Positions 1 to 7,756 of a stretch of DNA of 35,508 nucleotides are shown here, piece by piece. This DNA comes from a bacterium (lineage in GTDB: Bacteria > DRYD01). Every line of letters starts with the position of its first letter. Position 1 is the first letter of the stretch. The stretch covers positions 1-35,508 of the forward strand of contig JAOABG010000002.1 in assembly GCA_026418475.1 (NCBI GenBank), read 5' to 3'. A model generated the notes under the pieces. That model did no database searches and was not told the DNA's origin. It saw nothing but the letters and a program-made list of their open reading frames with translations. The position numbers and the translations under genes were made by a program.

Positions 1-838
1 TTCTATTTTTTAATTCTCCAAATGATCCTAAAAATCCCCCAAGAACAATGCTTATAGGACGATGATCAGAGGCCAAAACAACCTCTGGCTTCTCTTTTTT
101 ATCAACAACATCATAAGTCCCCTGTATAACGAAATTTTTAACACTATCAGAAATTCTTATATAGTCAACTATACTCGGACCATGGTTAGCATAAATACCA
201 CCACCAGACATAGGCTGATAGTAGTGAGTCGGAACATCAATATCTTTTGATAACTTATCAACATTTCTAACATCAATAAACCCGTTTTTTTCAAAGATCT
301 GGCTAACCTCAGAAAAAGGTAAATCATTATAATCGCCCAATATCACTGTAGGGATCTTACTTTTATTTACCAACTCTATAGTTCTCCTGGCTTCCTTTTT
401 TCTTTGTTCCTGGGACTCTGGATTCATCTTAGCCTTGAAATGTACAGAAACAAATTTCATATCAAACCCAGGCATAATTTCAACAATAGCTTCAACAGGA
501 GGCCTATAAAAAACATTCTCTTTCTCATTTATTGTATAGCTCTTTATTGGAAATCTTTTATCAACAAGCAATGCACAAGCTATACCTCTACCATCACTTT
601 TACCAACTATAACATTGTACCTATCTTTTAAACCAGCCAAAACCAACACTTCCTTAACTATATTGATATTCTCCACTTCCTGCAAAGCAACAATGTCACT
701 GTTAAGACTCTTCAAGATTTCTGCCAAAGCTTTCTTAGACTCTTCTGACTTGGGTGGCCCATCATCTTTAACAGGATCATCAAACTTGTCAAACAAATTC
801 TCAACGTTATACGTGCTAACTTTTATGTTTAATATCAT
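1..838 (-). CDS. Endonuclease/exonuclease/phosphatase family protein, 3' end cut by window
   Basis: I read this gene directly; the ORF track shows only its antisense shadows because the frame runs off the left edge. The protein begins MILNIKVSTYNVENLFD and shows the EEP-fold signatures in order: YNVENLF (about residues 10-16), LQEVEN (about 52-57), GDYND near the middle and SDHRPI close to the visible end. These are the metal-binding and catalytic Asn, Glu, Asp and His motifs of the Mg-dependent nuclease/phosphatase superfamily. About 279 codons are visible. No signal peptide is apparent, so it is probably cytoplasmic. The ATG at 838 has a good ribosome binding site (AAAAGGAG, 6 bases away). 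It lies 98 bases downstream of the preceding gene, behind a probable terminator, so it may be its own unit. The substrate (DNA, lipid or nucleotide) cannot be told from sequence. Confidence 0.88.
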   Translation of the reverse strand, partial: MILNIKVSTYNVENLFDKFDDPVKDDGPPKSEESKKALAEILKSLNSDIVALQEVENINIVKEVLVLAGLKDRYNVIVGKSDGRGIACALLVDKRFPIKSYTINEKENVFYRPPVEAIVEIMPGFDMKFVSVHFKAKMNPESQEQRKKEARRTIELVNKSKIPTVILGDYNDLPFSEVSQIFEKNGFIDVRNVDKLSKDIDVPTHYYQPMSGGGIYANHGPSIVDYIRISDSVKNFVIQGTYDVVDKKEKPEVVLASDHRPISIVLGGFLGSFGELKNR

Positions 839-903
839 AATTTTTCTCCTTTTATTTTTTATAAAGTATTATTAACTTTTTAGAAATACCTATAAAACAT
901 TGT

Positions 904-936
904 AAAAAAAATGTTAAAATGTGTTTAACTTTTTTT
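904..936 (-). terminator. AT-rich hairpin terminator after the PPOX-like gene
   Basis: Read on the minus strand, the stop codon of the flavoprotein gene is followed at once by an A-run, the arms GTTAAA / TTTAAC around the loop CACAT, then one A and eight T. The flanking A- and T-runs can extend the stem. Only one G-C pair is present, so the hairpin is weak, but its placement at the end of a four-gene run suits an intrinsic terminator. Confidence 0.42.
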
Positions 937-2211
937 CTACAAAATTCTTTGAAAATTTTTCAAAACAAAAATGATTCTATCAACTATACCAGTTCCACCT
1001 AAAAAACTCCCAAATATGAAAATCCCCATCTTCTCTAATTCCTTTAAATAATACTTATTAGAAAGGTAAAAATCCAAATACTGGGAATCATAGTCAATAA
1101 TGGAATTATTCCAAAAAACACTAAAGTAATCAATAACACTATTTTCAAAGTCATAACCCAAAAAACTGAAAAATTTACATAACTCATAAAAAACAGCAGA
1201 ATAATCATTTGTTTTTGAAAAAACTCGCAGTACTTCTATTTCACTTTCATCATACCATTTCTTAGAAAAAAAAGTTATAGATTTAATCCAATCATTATTC
1301 CTGAATATTATTCCATTTGATTTTAAAGAAACAATCTTGTTTAAAATAAAAACATGAATCATAGAAGAGTGATAATTCAAAGAACTTAATTTCTGACATA
1401 ATAACTCAATGTTCTTGCTATAAAAAGACATATCTTTTAAAAGAATAAGCATTTTATTAGCCTCCCCAGTAAATACAACTTTCTTACACTTATAACTATC
1501 ATTAACAAAAAAATAACTTCCATCAAAAATTATCTTATGAATTTTTTCTTTAACTATCTTTTTATTTTTTGACAACTTCTTCACAATTGAACCTAATCCC
1601 AATGGACTGGTAAACATGGTAATAGGCCTATAAAATATCTCATTTTCAAATTTCTTTACAAAAGGATAAACAAATTTTAACATCAATCTTCTGGATTCAA
1701 TACCAAAAACTGATTCAAAAATGGGGAATATCACCCTGTCAGAAAAAATTCTACCAAATCTCCTAATGGAATAATCATAAAGCGTCCAACCATCATATAG
1801 ATCTTTTTCAAAAAAAAACTTGTTAAATAAAAATTTTGCTAAAAAACTGATTTTCTCCGACAACATCATAAAATCACCAAACATGAAATCACTAATATTA
1901 GAAGGAATAAAATAGATGTGGTTATTATCTGCAATATAAATCCTATTTCTCTTCATAATCTTTTTCTGTTCGAAAATATCAGAAAAATATCCCTCAATAA
2001 AATTCAATTTATCCTTATCAAAAATAATAGATTCTGGTCCAAGTTCAATAAAATATTCCCTACTTTTATATCTATAACACATAGTCTGAATCTTACCACC
2101 TATTTCATTTTCTTCAAAAATAAGCATTTCACGATTTGATATAAGGTTAGCTAAAACAAGACCAGTTATACCAGCACCTATTATGACAATATCTACTTCT
2201 TTATAACCCAA
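937..2211 (-). CDS. Protoporphyrinogen oxidase-like FAD-dependent amine oxidase family protein
   Basis: The N-terminus has a Rossmann dinucleotide-binding motif, IVIIGAGITGL (about residues 8-18), followed by an acidic strand end (FEENEIGGK), the usual FAD-binding arrangement. The stretch FIELGPESI and the later SPLGLGSIVKKL resemble the conserved blocks of HemY/HemG-type protoporphyrinogen oxidases, and the C-terminal FGSFLGGTGIVDR resembles the second FAD-contacting segment. At 424 residues it is slightly shorter than typical family members (about 450-480). The family oxidises protoporphyrinogen IX or coproporphyrinogen III; some members are other flavin amine oxidases. No other haem gene is in the window, so the substrate is an inference. 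It overlaps the end of rsmH by 19 bases, which implies translational coupling. A phytoene desaturase-like or generic amine oxidase is the main alternative. Confidence 0.72.
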   Translation of the reverse strand: MGYKEVDIVIIGAGITGLVLANLISNREMLIFEENEIGGKIQTMCYRYKSREYFIELGPESIIFDKDKLNFIEGYFSDIFEQKKIMKRNRIYIADNNHIYFIPSNISDFMFGDFMMLSEKISFLAKFLFNKFFFEKDLYDGWTLYDYSIRRFGRIFSDRVIFPIFESVFGIESRRLMLKFVYPFVKKFENEIFYRPITMFTSPLGLGSIVKKLSKNKKIVKEKIHKIIFDGSYFFVNDSYKCKKVVFTGEANKMLILLKDMSFYSKNIELLCQKLSSLNYHSSMIHVFILNKIVSLKSNGIIFRNNDWIKSITFFSKKWYDESEIEVLRVFSKTNDYSAVFYELCKFFSFLGYDFENSVIDYFSVFWNNSIIDYDSQYLDFYLSNKYYLKELEKMGIFIFGSFLGGTGIVDRIIFVLKNFQRIL

Positions 2212-3068
2212 AGAATGGCACTCCTTGAAGGCTTATTTCTGCTTATTTCAACTTTTGAAGGTCTTATCTTCTTGAAAGTCAACCCACTTGATTTTATGAA
2301 ATCCTTTATTACTTTACCTTCAAGAGAATGGTAAGATATAATAAGCAATAAAAAACTTCGTTTATAATTTTTAAAAAAATTTAGAAGATCCGTTAATTCC
2401 TCCAGCTCCCTGTTCACAAATATCCTCAAAGCCAAATATATCTTCTGAAGAGTATCCTTTAAAAACTTTGAACTAACAACTTTAGATATTGACTTGTTTA
2501 AATCATATGTGGTTCTTATTTCACTCCTTTTCCTATCAACAACTATGACACTAACGATCTTATAGACCAATCTCTTATTTTCAAAAACACGATAAAAAAT
2601 ATCGTATAACTCATCAAAACTAAATGTATTTATAACATCAAAAGCAGTAATTGGTTGACTTTTATCATACCTCATATCTAAAAATGTATCTCTATTGAAG
2701 CTAAAACCAGGCTGATTCTTTATCTGGTAATAAGATATACCCAAATCAGCCAAAACTATCAACATCTTCCCATTTAATTCCAAATTTTCAAAAAACTCTG
2801 AAAATGATACATTCAATACTTTTATATTTTCTCTATTTTCCAAAAGACTTGCTATTCTCTTCAGAGCTATCGCTATACTCTCTTTATCTTTATCCAGCAA
2901 AAAAATAGAGGAATTTTTACTCAAACAAGGGATGATTTCCGAACTATGTCCCCCAAGTCCTAAAGTACAATCAACAAAAACAATTTCATCCCAACTTTTC
3001 AGTTCATTCCTTATAACTTCAACAATCTCTCTGGATAAAACTGGAAAATGATACTCAACACTATTCAT
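2193..3068 (-). CDS. rsmH: 16S rRNA (cytosine-1402-N4) methyltransferase RsmH
   Basis: RsmH (MraW) uses SAM to methylate N4 of C1402 in the ribosomal decoding centre. The protein shows the family blocks in order: YHFPVLSREIVEVI at the N-terminus, the SAM-binding VDCTLGLGGHSSEI (about residues 32-45), DLGISYYQI, GFSFNRDTFLDMRYD, ALRIFVNRELEEL, SYHSLEGKVIKDF and a C-terminal NKPSRSAILWV that corresponds to the usual N-P-R-(A/S)-R-S-A block. At 291 residues it is slightly short for the family (about 300-315). In most bacteria the gene sits in the mraZ-rsmH-ftsL division cluster; here it lies between an AMP-ligase-like gene (4-base gap) and a flavoprotein gene (19-base overlap), so it has left the dcw context. 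The identification is secure. Confidence 0.95.
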   Translation of the reverse strand: MNSVEYHFPVLSREIVEVIRNELKSWDEIVFVDCTLGLGGHSSEIIPCLSKNSSIFLLDKDKESIAIALKRIASLLENRENIKVLNVSFSEFFENLELNGKMLIVLADLGISYYQIKNQPGFSFNRDTFLDMRYDKSQPITAFDVINTFSFDELYDIFYRVFENKRLVYKIVSVIVVDRKRSEIRTTYDLNKSISKVVSSKFLKDTLQKIYLALRIFVNRELEELTDLLNFFKNYKRSFLLLIISYHSLEGKVIKDFIKSSGLTFKKIRPSKVEISRNKPSRSAILWVIKK

Positions 3069-3072
3069 TTAA

Positions 3073-4248
3073 TTACTCATAAATAACATTGATCTTCTTA
3101 TTTTTCATAGGCAACTGTTGAACATACTTCACTTCTACTTTCAATAGATTCTCTTCTATACCCTCTTTGAGTTGCCAATTAACCAATTTTAGCTTCTCTA
3201 TAATTTCCACTTTGCTCATCTTTTTACACTCTTCATCATTTTTTATGAGGATCGTTATCAAATTCTTACTCCTATTTATCTTCAATGAAATTTGGAACGG
3301 ATAAAGAGCTTTGGCAAAGTCTTGATAATAAAAATCATAACTTGCCAACCTTATCCAATCATCAAATCTACCCATAAGTTGTATGGCCGGTTTATCGCAT
3401 GAACACTTGGGATCTATCCACATAGCCAAATCACCAGTCTTATACCTTATAATAGGACATAAATATCTATCAAGATTGGTAACTACCACTTCTCCAACTT
3501 TCCCTTTCTCATCTAAAACAATTTCATTTTCTATATCTACTATTTCAACAAACTGATGTTCAGTGAATATATGATGTTGATTTAAATCCAGCATATCACA
3601 TTGATAAGCAATAATATCAGCATCCACACTGGCATAACCACCAGATTTTATAAGTTTACAACCAATATTTCTGAGAAAATCTATTTGGTTTTCCAGAAAG
3701 TTCTCACCAGCATAGTATACCTTGTTTAAAAAATCAGTTTTTTCAGAAACAACCTGAATTATTTGAGTAGGAAGTCCAACAACACAATTCGGTCTAAAAT
3801 ACTCAAGATAATCCTTTATTAGTTCAATCGATGTTGTCCCAGAAATAGGTAATATCGTGCATCCCAATTTTTCAAGAGCTTTATTGACCGAAATAAATGA
3901 AGCCCACATATTACCAGCCATGAAAAGATTTGCAACAACATCACTGTCTATTATACTGTCATAACACTTTGATAAATAAAATGACACCAACTCAAACTCA
4001 TCAAAAGTATATGCAATATACTTTGGCTTACCAGTGGTACCACCAGTACTAAAAATATAACCAATCTTTAAATTCTTACTAACCAAACTCTTGGTTCCTG
4101 ACAAACCAAACTCGTATATATCCCAACGAGTTAAAAATGGAATCTCAGAATAATTACCTGATTCCAAATAAACTTTCCTCAAAATTTCTGAATAAAAATC
4201 ATTATTTTCTATGAGAAACTCAACCAATTTCCAAAACTTTTCATTCAT
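3073..4248 (-). CDS. AMP-forming CoA ligase, PaaK-like
   Basis: This is an ANL-superfamily adenylate-forming enzyme of the phenylacetate-CoA ligase / coenzyme F390 synthetase type. The phosphate-binding loop FSTGGTTGKPK lies at about residues 66-76. Further family blocks are the YASVDADIIAYQC region, a following E-h-V-D strand, and the hinge region RYKTGDLAMW ... GRFDDWIRL, which contains the Asp that contacts the adenylate ribose. At 391 residues it is a little shorter than PaaK (about 430). A cysteine-containing segment, PKCSCDKPAIQLMGR, precedes the hinge, as is common in this branch. The enzyme would activate a carboxylic acid with ATP, but nothing nearby identifies the acid. It starts four bases after the DUF2085 stop and ends four bases before rsmH, so it is part of that operon. 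Confidence 0.82.
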   Translation of the reverse strand: MNEKFWKLVEFLIENNDFYSEILRKVYLESGNYSEIPFLTRWDIYEFGLSGTKSLVSKNLKIGYIFSTGGTTGKPKYIAYTFDEFELVSFYLSKCYDSIIDSDVVANLFMAGNMWASFISVNKALEKLGCTILPISGTTSIELIKDYLEYFRPNCVVGLPTQIIQVVSEKTDFLNKVYYAGENFLENQIDFLRNIGCKLIKSGGYASVDADIIAYQCDMLDLNQHHIFTEHQFVEIVDIENEIVLDEKGKVGEVVVTNLDRYLCPIIRYKTGDLAMWIDPKCSCDKPAIQLMGRFDDWIRLASYDFYYQDFAKALYPFQISLKINRSKNLITILIKNDEECKKMSKVEIIEKLKLVNWQLKEGIEENLLKVEVKYVQQLPMKNKKINVIYE

Positions 4249-4251
4249 ATC

Positions 4252-4917
4252 TCAGTGGTAAAGCTTATGAACAACATTAATTTTATATATTCCCGTTATA
4301 AACACTGAAACCCAAAAAATAACAAAAACTAAGAAAAAAGCCAAATAATAATAAAAACCCCTATTAAACATAAATAATACATTCAATATCAATTTAACTA
4401 TTTTATAAACGTAAAATATAATAGCAAAAACTGTTAAATACAGTAAATAAGAAATAGATACAAAAGTGATGGTAAATAAAAGAGAGCAATAAATTTCTAA
4501 CATAAGTGGCTTATAAAAATACTCATTCCTCTTAAAATGATAAGATATATTCGATGGTTTGAAAAGAAAAAATTCCACATACTGAAAAACTATACCCAAA
4601 AAGAAACCCAAATAAAAACCCGTAAAATACCTTATTAAATTATTCGTTTCTCTCCAACCCGCATAAGAACTAACGCCATCAAGTCCAAAAATTAACAAAT
4701 GTACGAAAAACAATATGGCAATTGGAATAATAGGCAACCTAAACCCACTTTTATTATAGAAATATAAAGTATAAGAAAGAAGGAACCCCAAGTAAGTACC
4801 AGTATCTCTTGAACATACAAAAAACTGATAACCATCAAAGCTCTGAAAACTCCTTTCTGTTATCTGATGACAAAAAGGAGAAAATATAGTAAAAAAGAAA
4901 TCATAAATCTTTTCCAT
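4252..4917 (-). CDS. DUF2085 family integral membrane protein
   Basis: The N-terminal half matches my recollection of DUF2085: CHQITERSF at about residues 17-25, followed by a Cys-Ser-Arg-Asp-Thr-Gly segment (usually C-x-R-C-x-G) before the first long membrane helix (YLGFLLSYTLYFY). A second family block, FGLDGVSSYAGWRETNNLIRYFTGFYLG, sits near residues 72-99. About five hydrophobic helices are visible, consistent with an inner-membrane protein, and no catalytic function is established for the family. The usual second Cys of C-x-x-C appears to be Asp here. The protein is 221 residues, longer than many members because of an extra C-terminal pair of helices. ATG 4917 is the only start after an in-frame stop; the ribosome site is weak (TTAAGGT). 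It is the first gene of the leftmost minus run. Confidence 0.75.
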   Translation of the reverse strand: MEKIYDFFFTIFSPFCHQITERSFQSFDGYQFFVCSRDTGTYLGFLLSYTLYFYNKSGFRLPIIPIAILFFVHLLIFGLDGVSSYAGWRETNNLIRYFTGFYLGFFLGIVFQYVEFFLFKPSNISYHFKRNEYFYKPLMLEIYCSLLFTITFVSISYLLYLTVFAIIFYVYKIVKLILNVLFMFNRGFYYYLAFFLVFVIFWVSVFITGIYKINVVHKLYH

Positions 4918-5061
4918 ACCTTAAGATTGATTTCTATAGCTTCCAAAAGCAACCTCCACATAAATTATTTAACAATAGCAGAAAAGTTTTTACATTTTTT
5001 ACAAAAAGATAGTTTTCCACAAAATTGAAATACTTATTAATAAAACAAGGAGGTGATTTAA
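4918..5061. other. Divergent intergenic region
   Basis: This 144-base stretch separates the minus-strand DUF2085 operon from the plus-strand Ser/Gln-rich gene and must hold promoters for both. It is strongly AT-rich, with several TTTACA/TTGTAA-type hexamers (for example around 4989-5003), but I could not find a pair with good consensus and 17-base spacing on either strand. No convincing operator palindrome was seen. Confidence 0.5.
5047..5057 (+). promoter_or_regulatory. Exceptionally strong Shine-Dalgarno
   Basis: AAGGAGGTGAT matches eleven consecutive bases of the canonical complement to the 16S rRNA 3' end, with GGAGG eight bases before ATG 5062. Neighbouring genes mostly carry four- or five-base sites. 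This points to high translation of the downstream protein. Confidence 0.85.
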
Positions 5062-5724
5062 ATGTCAGAAATAAACTCAGTAGGTTCTGGAGCATCAAGT
5101 GTAAGTCATGCATCAAGTAGTGCTCCATCACAAGCAAGCAGCTCGTCAGCACAAGAAACTTCTGGAGCCAGTGAAAGTAGAAACCAAACAGAAACAAGAG
5201 AAAACAATGAAAACTTAAAAGATAAAGATAAAACAGAAAAAAATGATGATAAGAAGAAGCTCCAAGAAGAAGTAGAAAAATTGAAAAAGGAATTAGAAGA
5301 ACTAAAAAAACAACTCCAAAATCAACCCAAAAGTAGCGGAGGAAACTGCGGAAAGCCAAGCCAGCAAGCACAACAAGCACAAAACAATCCCAATCAGAAC
5401 CCAAATGATCCAAACCAATTAATAATCCAAGACATATTAATGGTTCTACAAGCTCTCCAAAACGGCGGGCAAGGACTACAACAAGCAGTCCAAAAACTAC
5501 AACAAGACTACATGATGGTTAAATCCATGAACTTACCCCTTAAACCTGAAGTAGAACAAATGGCTCAACAAATACTTCAACAATATGGCGGGCAAGCAGG
5601 AGCTGGAGCAGGTCTTGCTCAGGGATTAAATCCAGCACAGGCCGTTAATCCACTAGGCCAATTAGCAGGAGCAAATATAGGGCAAGCTTTTGGAGCTCAA
5701 GGAAATCAACAACCACTAATATAA
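5062..5724 (+). CDS. Ser/Gln/Asn-rich coiled-coil protein of unknown function
   Basis: I do not recognise this 220-residue protein. Residues 1-45 are almost entirely Ser, Ala, Gly, Thr and Gln with no hydrophobic signal peptide. Residues 50-90 are highly charged and read as a heptad coiled coil (KKKLQEEVEKLKKELEELKKQL). Residues 95-120 are Gln/Asn/Pro-rich linker. Residues 122-170 form a plausible amphipathic helical region (LIIQDILMVLQALQ), and the C-terminus is Gly/Ala/Gln-rich (GAGAGLAQGLNPAQ) with one central Cys. It stands alone between divergent and convergent genes, with a near-perfect ribosome binding site and its own strong terminator, so it is a monocistronic and probably abundant product. 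A disordered N-terminus without a Sec signal resembles substrates of flagellar/type III export or a scaffold protein, but that is inference. The minus-strand ORF 4934-5413 is its shadow. Confidence 0.82.
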   Translation: MSEINSVGSGASSVSHASSSAPSQASSSSAQETSGASESRNQTETRENNENLKDKDKTEKNDDKKKLQEEVEKLKKELEELKKQLQNQPKSSGGNCGKPSQQAQQAQNNPNQNPNDPNQLIIQDILMVLQALQNGGQGLQQAVQKLQQDYMMVKSMNLPLKPEVEQMAQQILQQYGGQAGAGAGLAQGLNPAQAVNPLGQLAGANIGQAFGAQGNQQPLI

Positions 5725-5749
5725 AGCTATCATAGATAACAATAACATT

Positions 5750-5786
5750 AATAATATAGGGGAGATTCAATCTCCCCTATATTATT
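5750..5786. terminator. Shared convergent intrinsic terminator
   Basis: A perfect 17-base-pair stem, AATAATATAGGGGAGAT / ATCTCCCCTATATTATT, with loop TCA, is followed by a T-run on the plus strand (5785-5790). It ends the Ser/Gln-rich gene. Read on the minus strand it is followed only by ATTATTAATG, so termination there is probably weaker. The TAG stop of the minus-strand GT9 gene (5777-5779) lies inside the downstream arm. Confidence 0.9.
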
Positions 5787-6727
5787 TTTTCTAATTTGTC
5801 CATCTTGTTTAAATCTGAATACCTCAAAACCAAACACTTTGAATAGTTAGAGAAAGGACTCCATCTAACTATCCTATGTTCAAATCCCTTGTCAGGAAAA
5901 AAAGAAACAACATAAGGAACATTCAAAAAAGCAGCTAAGTGAACAGGACCAGTATCAAAACCAACAAATAAAAAACTATCAAAACACAAGTCTATATAAT
6001 CATCTATATTATCTATAAATATTTTTTCTGTTTTAGATGAGAAATTATCCAAATATTTTTTTTCGTAAGGCCCAAAGGCAACCACCAAATCACCTTTAGA
6101 TTTTAAATAATCAACCAATCTATAATAGTCATTAAAAGTAGCACCAAATTGTAAAGACTTGTAAGTAAAATGTAAAACCACTTTTCTCCTTTGCAAAACA
6201 TCCTTTTTAACAAAATAAACCTCATAATTGTATAGTTCCAAAATTTTTTTATCGTTTAATGATAAATAATCTATATTGAAATTTAAAAGTTTAAAGGAAT
6301 TCAAAACAAAATTGAAAGTATTGAGTATATCATGCCCCTTGAAGATTTTTTCAAAATCAACAAAAAAATATTTATTTCCCAGGAACAATTTCAAAATTTT
6401 AAAAACCAACTTAGAGGAATAAGAAGAAATGAATTTGTAATCTGAGTTTAAACTCAAAATAGTTTTCAAGTGTCCAAATGATCTAACCCTTCCCCAAGGT
6501 CCCAAAAATAGCGCAACATCAAAATAATTATCACTTAATTGATGAATATTTTTTACATTAACAGCTGATAATCTTTCTTCCCTTATTACATTACTTACTA
6601 AGTTATCATGATTTGTAACCCAAAATATTTTTTTGAGATCTTTAACATAGTTCAAAAGAAAAGCAACAGTAGGTATTGTAAACAATGTATCACCAAGCCC
6701 ATCATCCCTGTAAAATAATATTTTCAT
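5777..6727 (-). CDS. Glycosyltransferase family 9 (heptosyltransferase-like)
   Basis: The N-terminus ILFYRDDGLGDTLFTIPTVAFL carries the GT9 signature G-x-G-D-x-L-x-x-x-P (about residues 3-24), and the C-terminal half has FVGFDTGPVHLAAFLNVPYVVSFF, the conserved nucleotide-sugar-binding D-(T/S)-G-x-x-H-(L/I)-A block. GT9 enzymes transfer heptose or related sugars from ADP- or other nucleotide sugars to LPS core or similar glycans at the cytoplasmic face of the inner membrane. The length (316) is typical. The gene overlaps gmd by 26 bases, so it is coupled to GDP-sugar synthesis. Heptose pathway genes are not in the window, so the donor sugar is unknown. The gene ends within the shared terminator. 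Confidence 0.87.
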   Translation of the reverse strand: MKILFYRDDGLGDTLFTIPTVAFLLNYVKDLKKIFWVTNHDNLVSNVIREERLSAVNVKNIHQLSDNYFDVALFLGPWGRVRSFGHLKTILSLNSDYKFISSYSSKLVFKILKLFLGNKYFFVDFEKIFKGHDILNTFNFVLNSFKLLNFNIDYLSLNDKKILELYNYEVYFVKKDVLQRRKVVLHFTYKSLQFGATFNDYYRLVDYLKSKGDLVVAFGPYEKKYLDNFSSKTEKIFIDNIDDYIDLCFDSFLFVGFDTGPVHLAAFLNVPYVVSFFPDKGFEHRIVRWSPFSNYSKCLVLRYSDLNKMDKLEKII

Positions 6728-7748
6728 TTCCTTTAAATCTTTCTAATTCTTTTAATTCTTCGGTCATCATTATTTCAATCAATTTATCAAATTTCACTTT
6801 TGGTTCCCATCCCAAAATATTCTTAGCTTTGGAGTAGTCACCAATAAGAAAGTCAACTTCAGAAGGTCTATAGTATTGCTTATTGGTATCTACTCTGATA
6901 TTGCCATTTTTATCTAACGCTACAAACCTTCCATCTTTTTCTTCCCACCTTAAATGAATATCAACAAAAGAAAAAGCTTTTTCAATTAATTCCATAACAC
7001 TATGTGATTCTCCAGTGGCTAAAACAAAATCTTCAGGAACATTGTGATTCATCATGAGATACATTCCATAAACATACTCAGGAGCATATCCCCAATCACG
7101 CTTAGCTTCTATATTACCAATTTCCAATTTTTCTAATAACCCCATCTTTATCCTTGAAACACCATTAACAACTTTTTTGGTCACAAATTCAATAGCCCTC
7201 AACGGAGATTCATGATTAAACAAAATACCACACACATTAAACATATCATATGCTTCCCTATAATTCACAGTTATCCAGTGTGCAAACAACTTGGAAACCC
7301 CGTAAGGACTACGAGGATAAAAAGGTGTGGTCTCTTTTTGAGGTATCTCTCTAACCTTACCAAACAATTCAGAAGTTGAAGCCTGATAAAACTTGGTATC
7401 CTTAGAAAACATCCTGATGGCTTCCAAAATTCTTAAAACACCCAAAGAATTAACATTCGAAGTAAGAATTGGCTGCTTAAAAGAAGCATGTACAAAACTC
7501 TGAGCCGCAAGATTATAAATTTGATCAAATTTGTGTTCTCTTATAACTTCAGCAACATTACTATCCTCAAGTAAATCCATATATATTATTTTCACTTTAT
7601 CTTTTATTTTGAGTTTTTCAAGTCTCCAATATGAGGCATCAGAACTTCTCCTATCCGCACCGTAAACTTCATATCCCTCTTCCAAAAGAAGTTTTGCCAA
7701 ATAAGCACCATCCTGCCCCCTAATTCCTGTGATCAAAACCTTTTTCAT
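6702..7748 (-). CDS. gmd: GDP-mannose 4,6-dehydratase
   Basis: This short-chain dehydrogenase-type enzyme converts GDP-D-mannose to GDP-4-keto-6-deoxy-mannose, the precursor of GDP-fucose, GDP-rhamnose and perosamine. The NADP-binding GIRGQDGAYLAKLLLEEGYEVYGADRRSS is at the N-terminus (about residues 8-36), with catalytic STSELFGKV and the YGVSK Tyr-x-x-x-Lys pair following at about 124-160. NHESP and RDWGYAPEYVYGMYLMM are further Gmd-specific blocks. The length of 348 residues is normal. A strong ribosome site (TAGGAGGATTT) precedes ATG 7748. It follows trxB by 8 bases and overlaps the GT9 gene, and supports the idea that a deoxyhexose is built into a surface glycan. No reductase or epimerase acting on the product is present here. 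Confidence 0.94.
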   Translation of the reverse strand: MKKVLITGIRGQDGAYLAKLLLEEGYEVYGADRRSSDASYWRLEKLKIKDKVKIIYMDLLEDSNVAEVIREHKFDQIYNLAAQSFVHASFKQPILTSNVNSLGVLRILEAIRMFSKDTKFYQASTSELFGKVREIPQKETTPFYPRSPYGVSKLFAHWITVNYREAYDMFNVCGILFNHESPLRAIEFVTKKVVNGVSRIKMGLLEKLEIGNIEAKRDWGYAPEYVYGMYLMMNHNVPEDFVLATGESHSVMELIEKAFSFVDIHLRWEEKDGRFVALDKNGNIRVDTNKQYYRPSEVDFLIGDYSKAKNILGWEPKVKFDKLIEIMMTEELKELERFKGNENIILQG

Positions 7749-7756
7749 AAATCCTC

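Noticed and set aside
62-875. Three small plus-strand ORFs (62-250, 404-631, 615-875)
   Set aside because: They are antisense to the endonuclease/exonuclease/phosphatase gene, which carries all family motifs in one open minus-strand frame.
951-967. TTTGAAAATTTTTCAAA palindrome as a terminator or operator
   Set aside because: It lies inside the coding end of the flavoprotein gene, is A/T only apart from one pair, and is not followed by a T-run at the right place.
4934-5413. 159-residue hydrophobic minus-strand ORF
   Set aside because: It is exactly antisense to the Ser/Gln-rich gene; its Leu/Phe-rich composition is what Gln/Lys/Ser codons give on the opposite strand. The plus-strand gene has a far better ribosome site and terminator.
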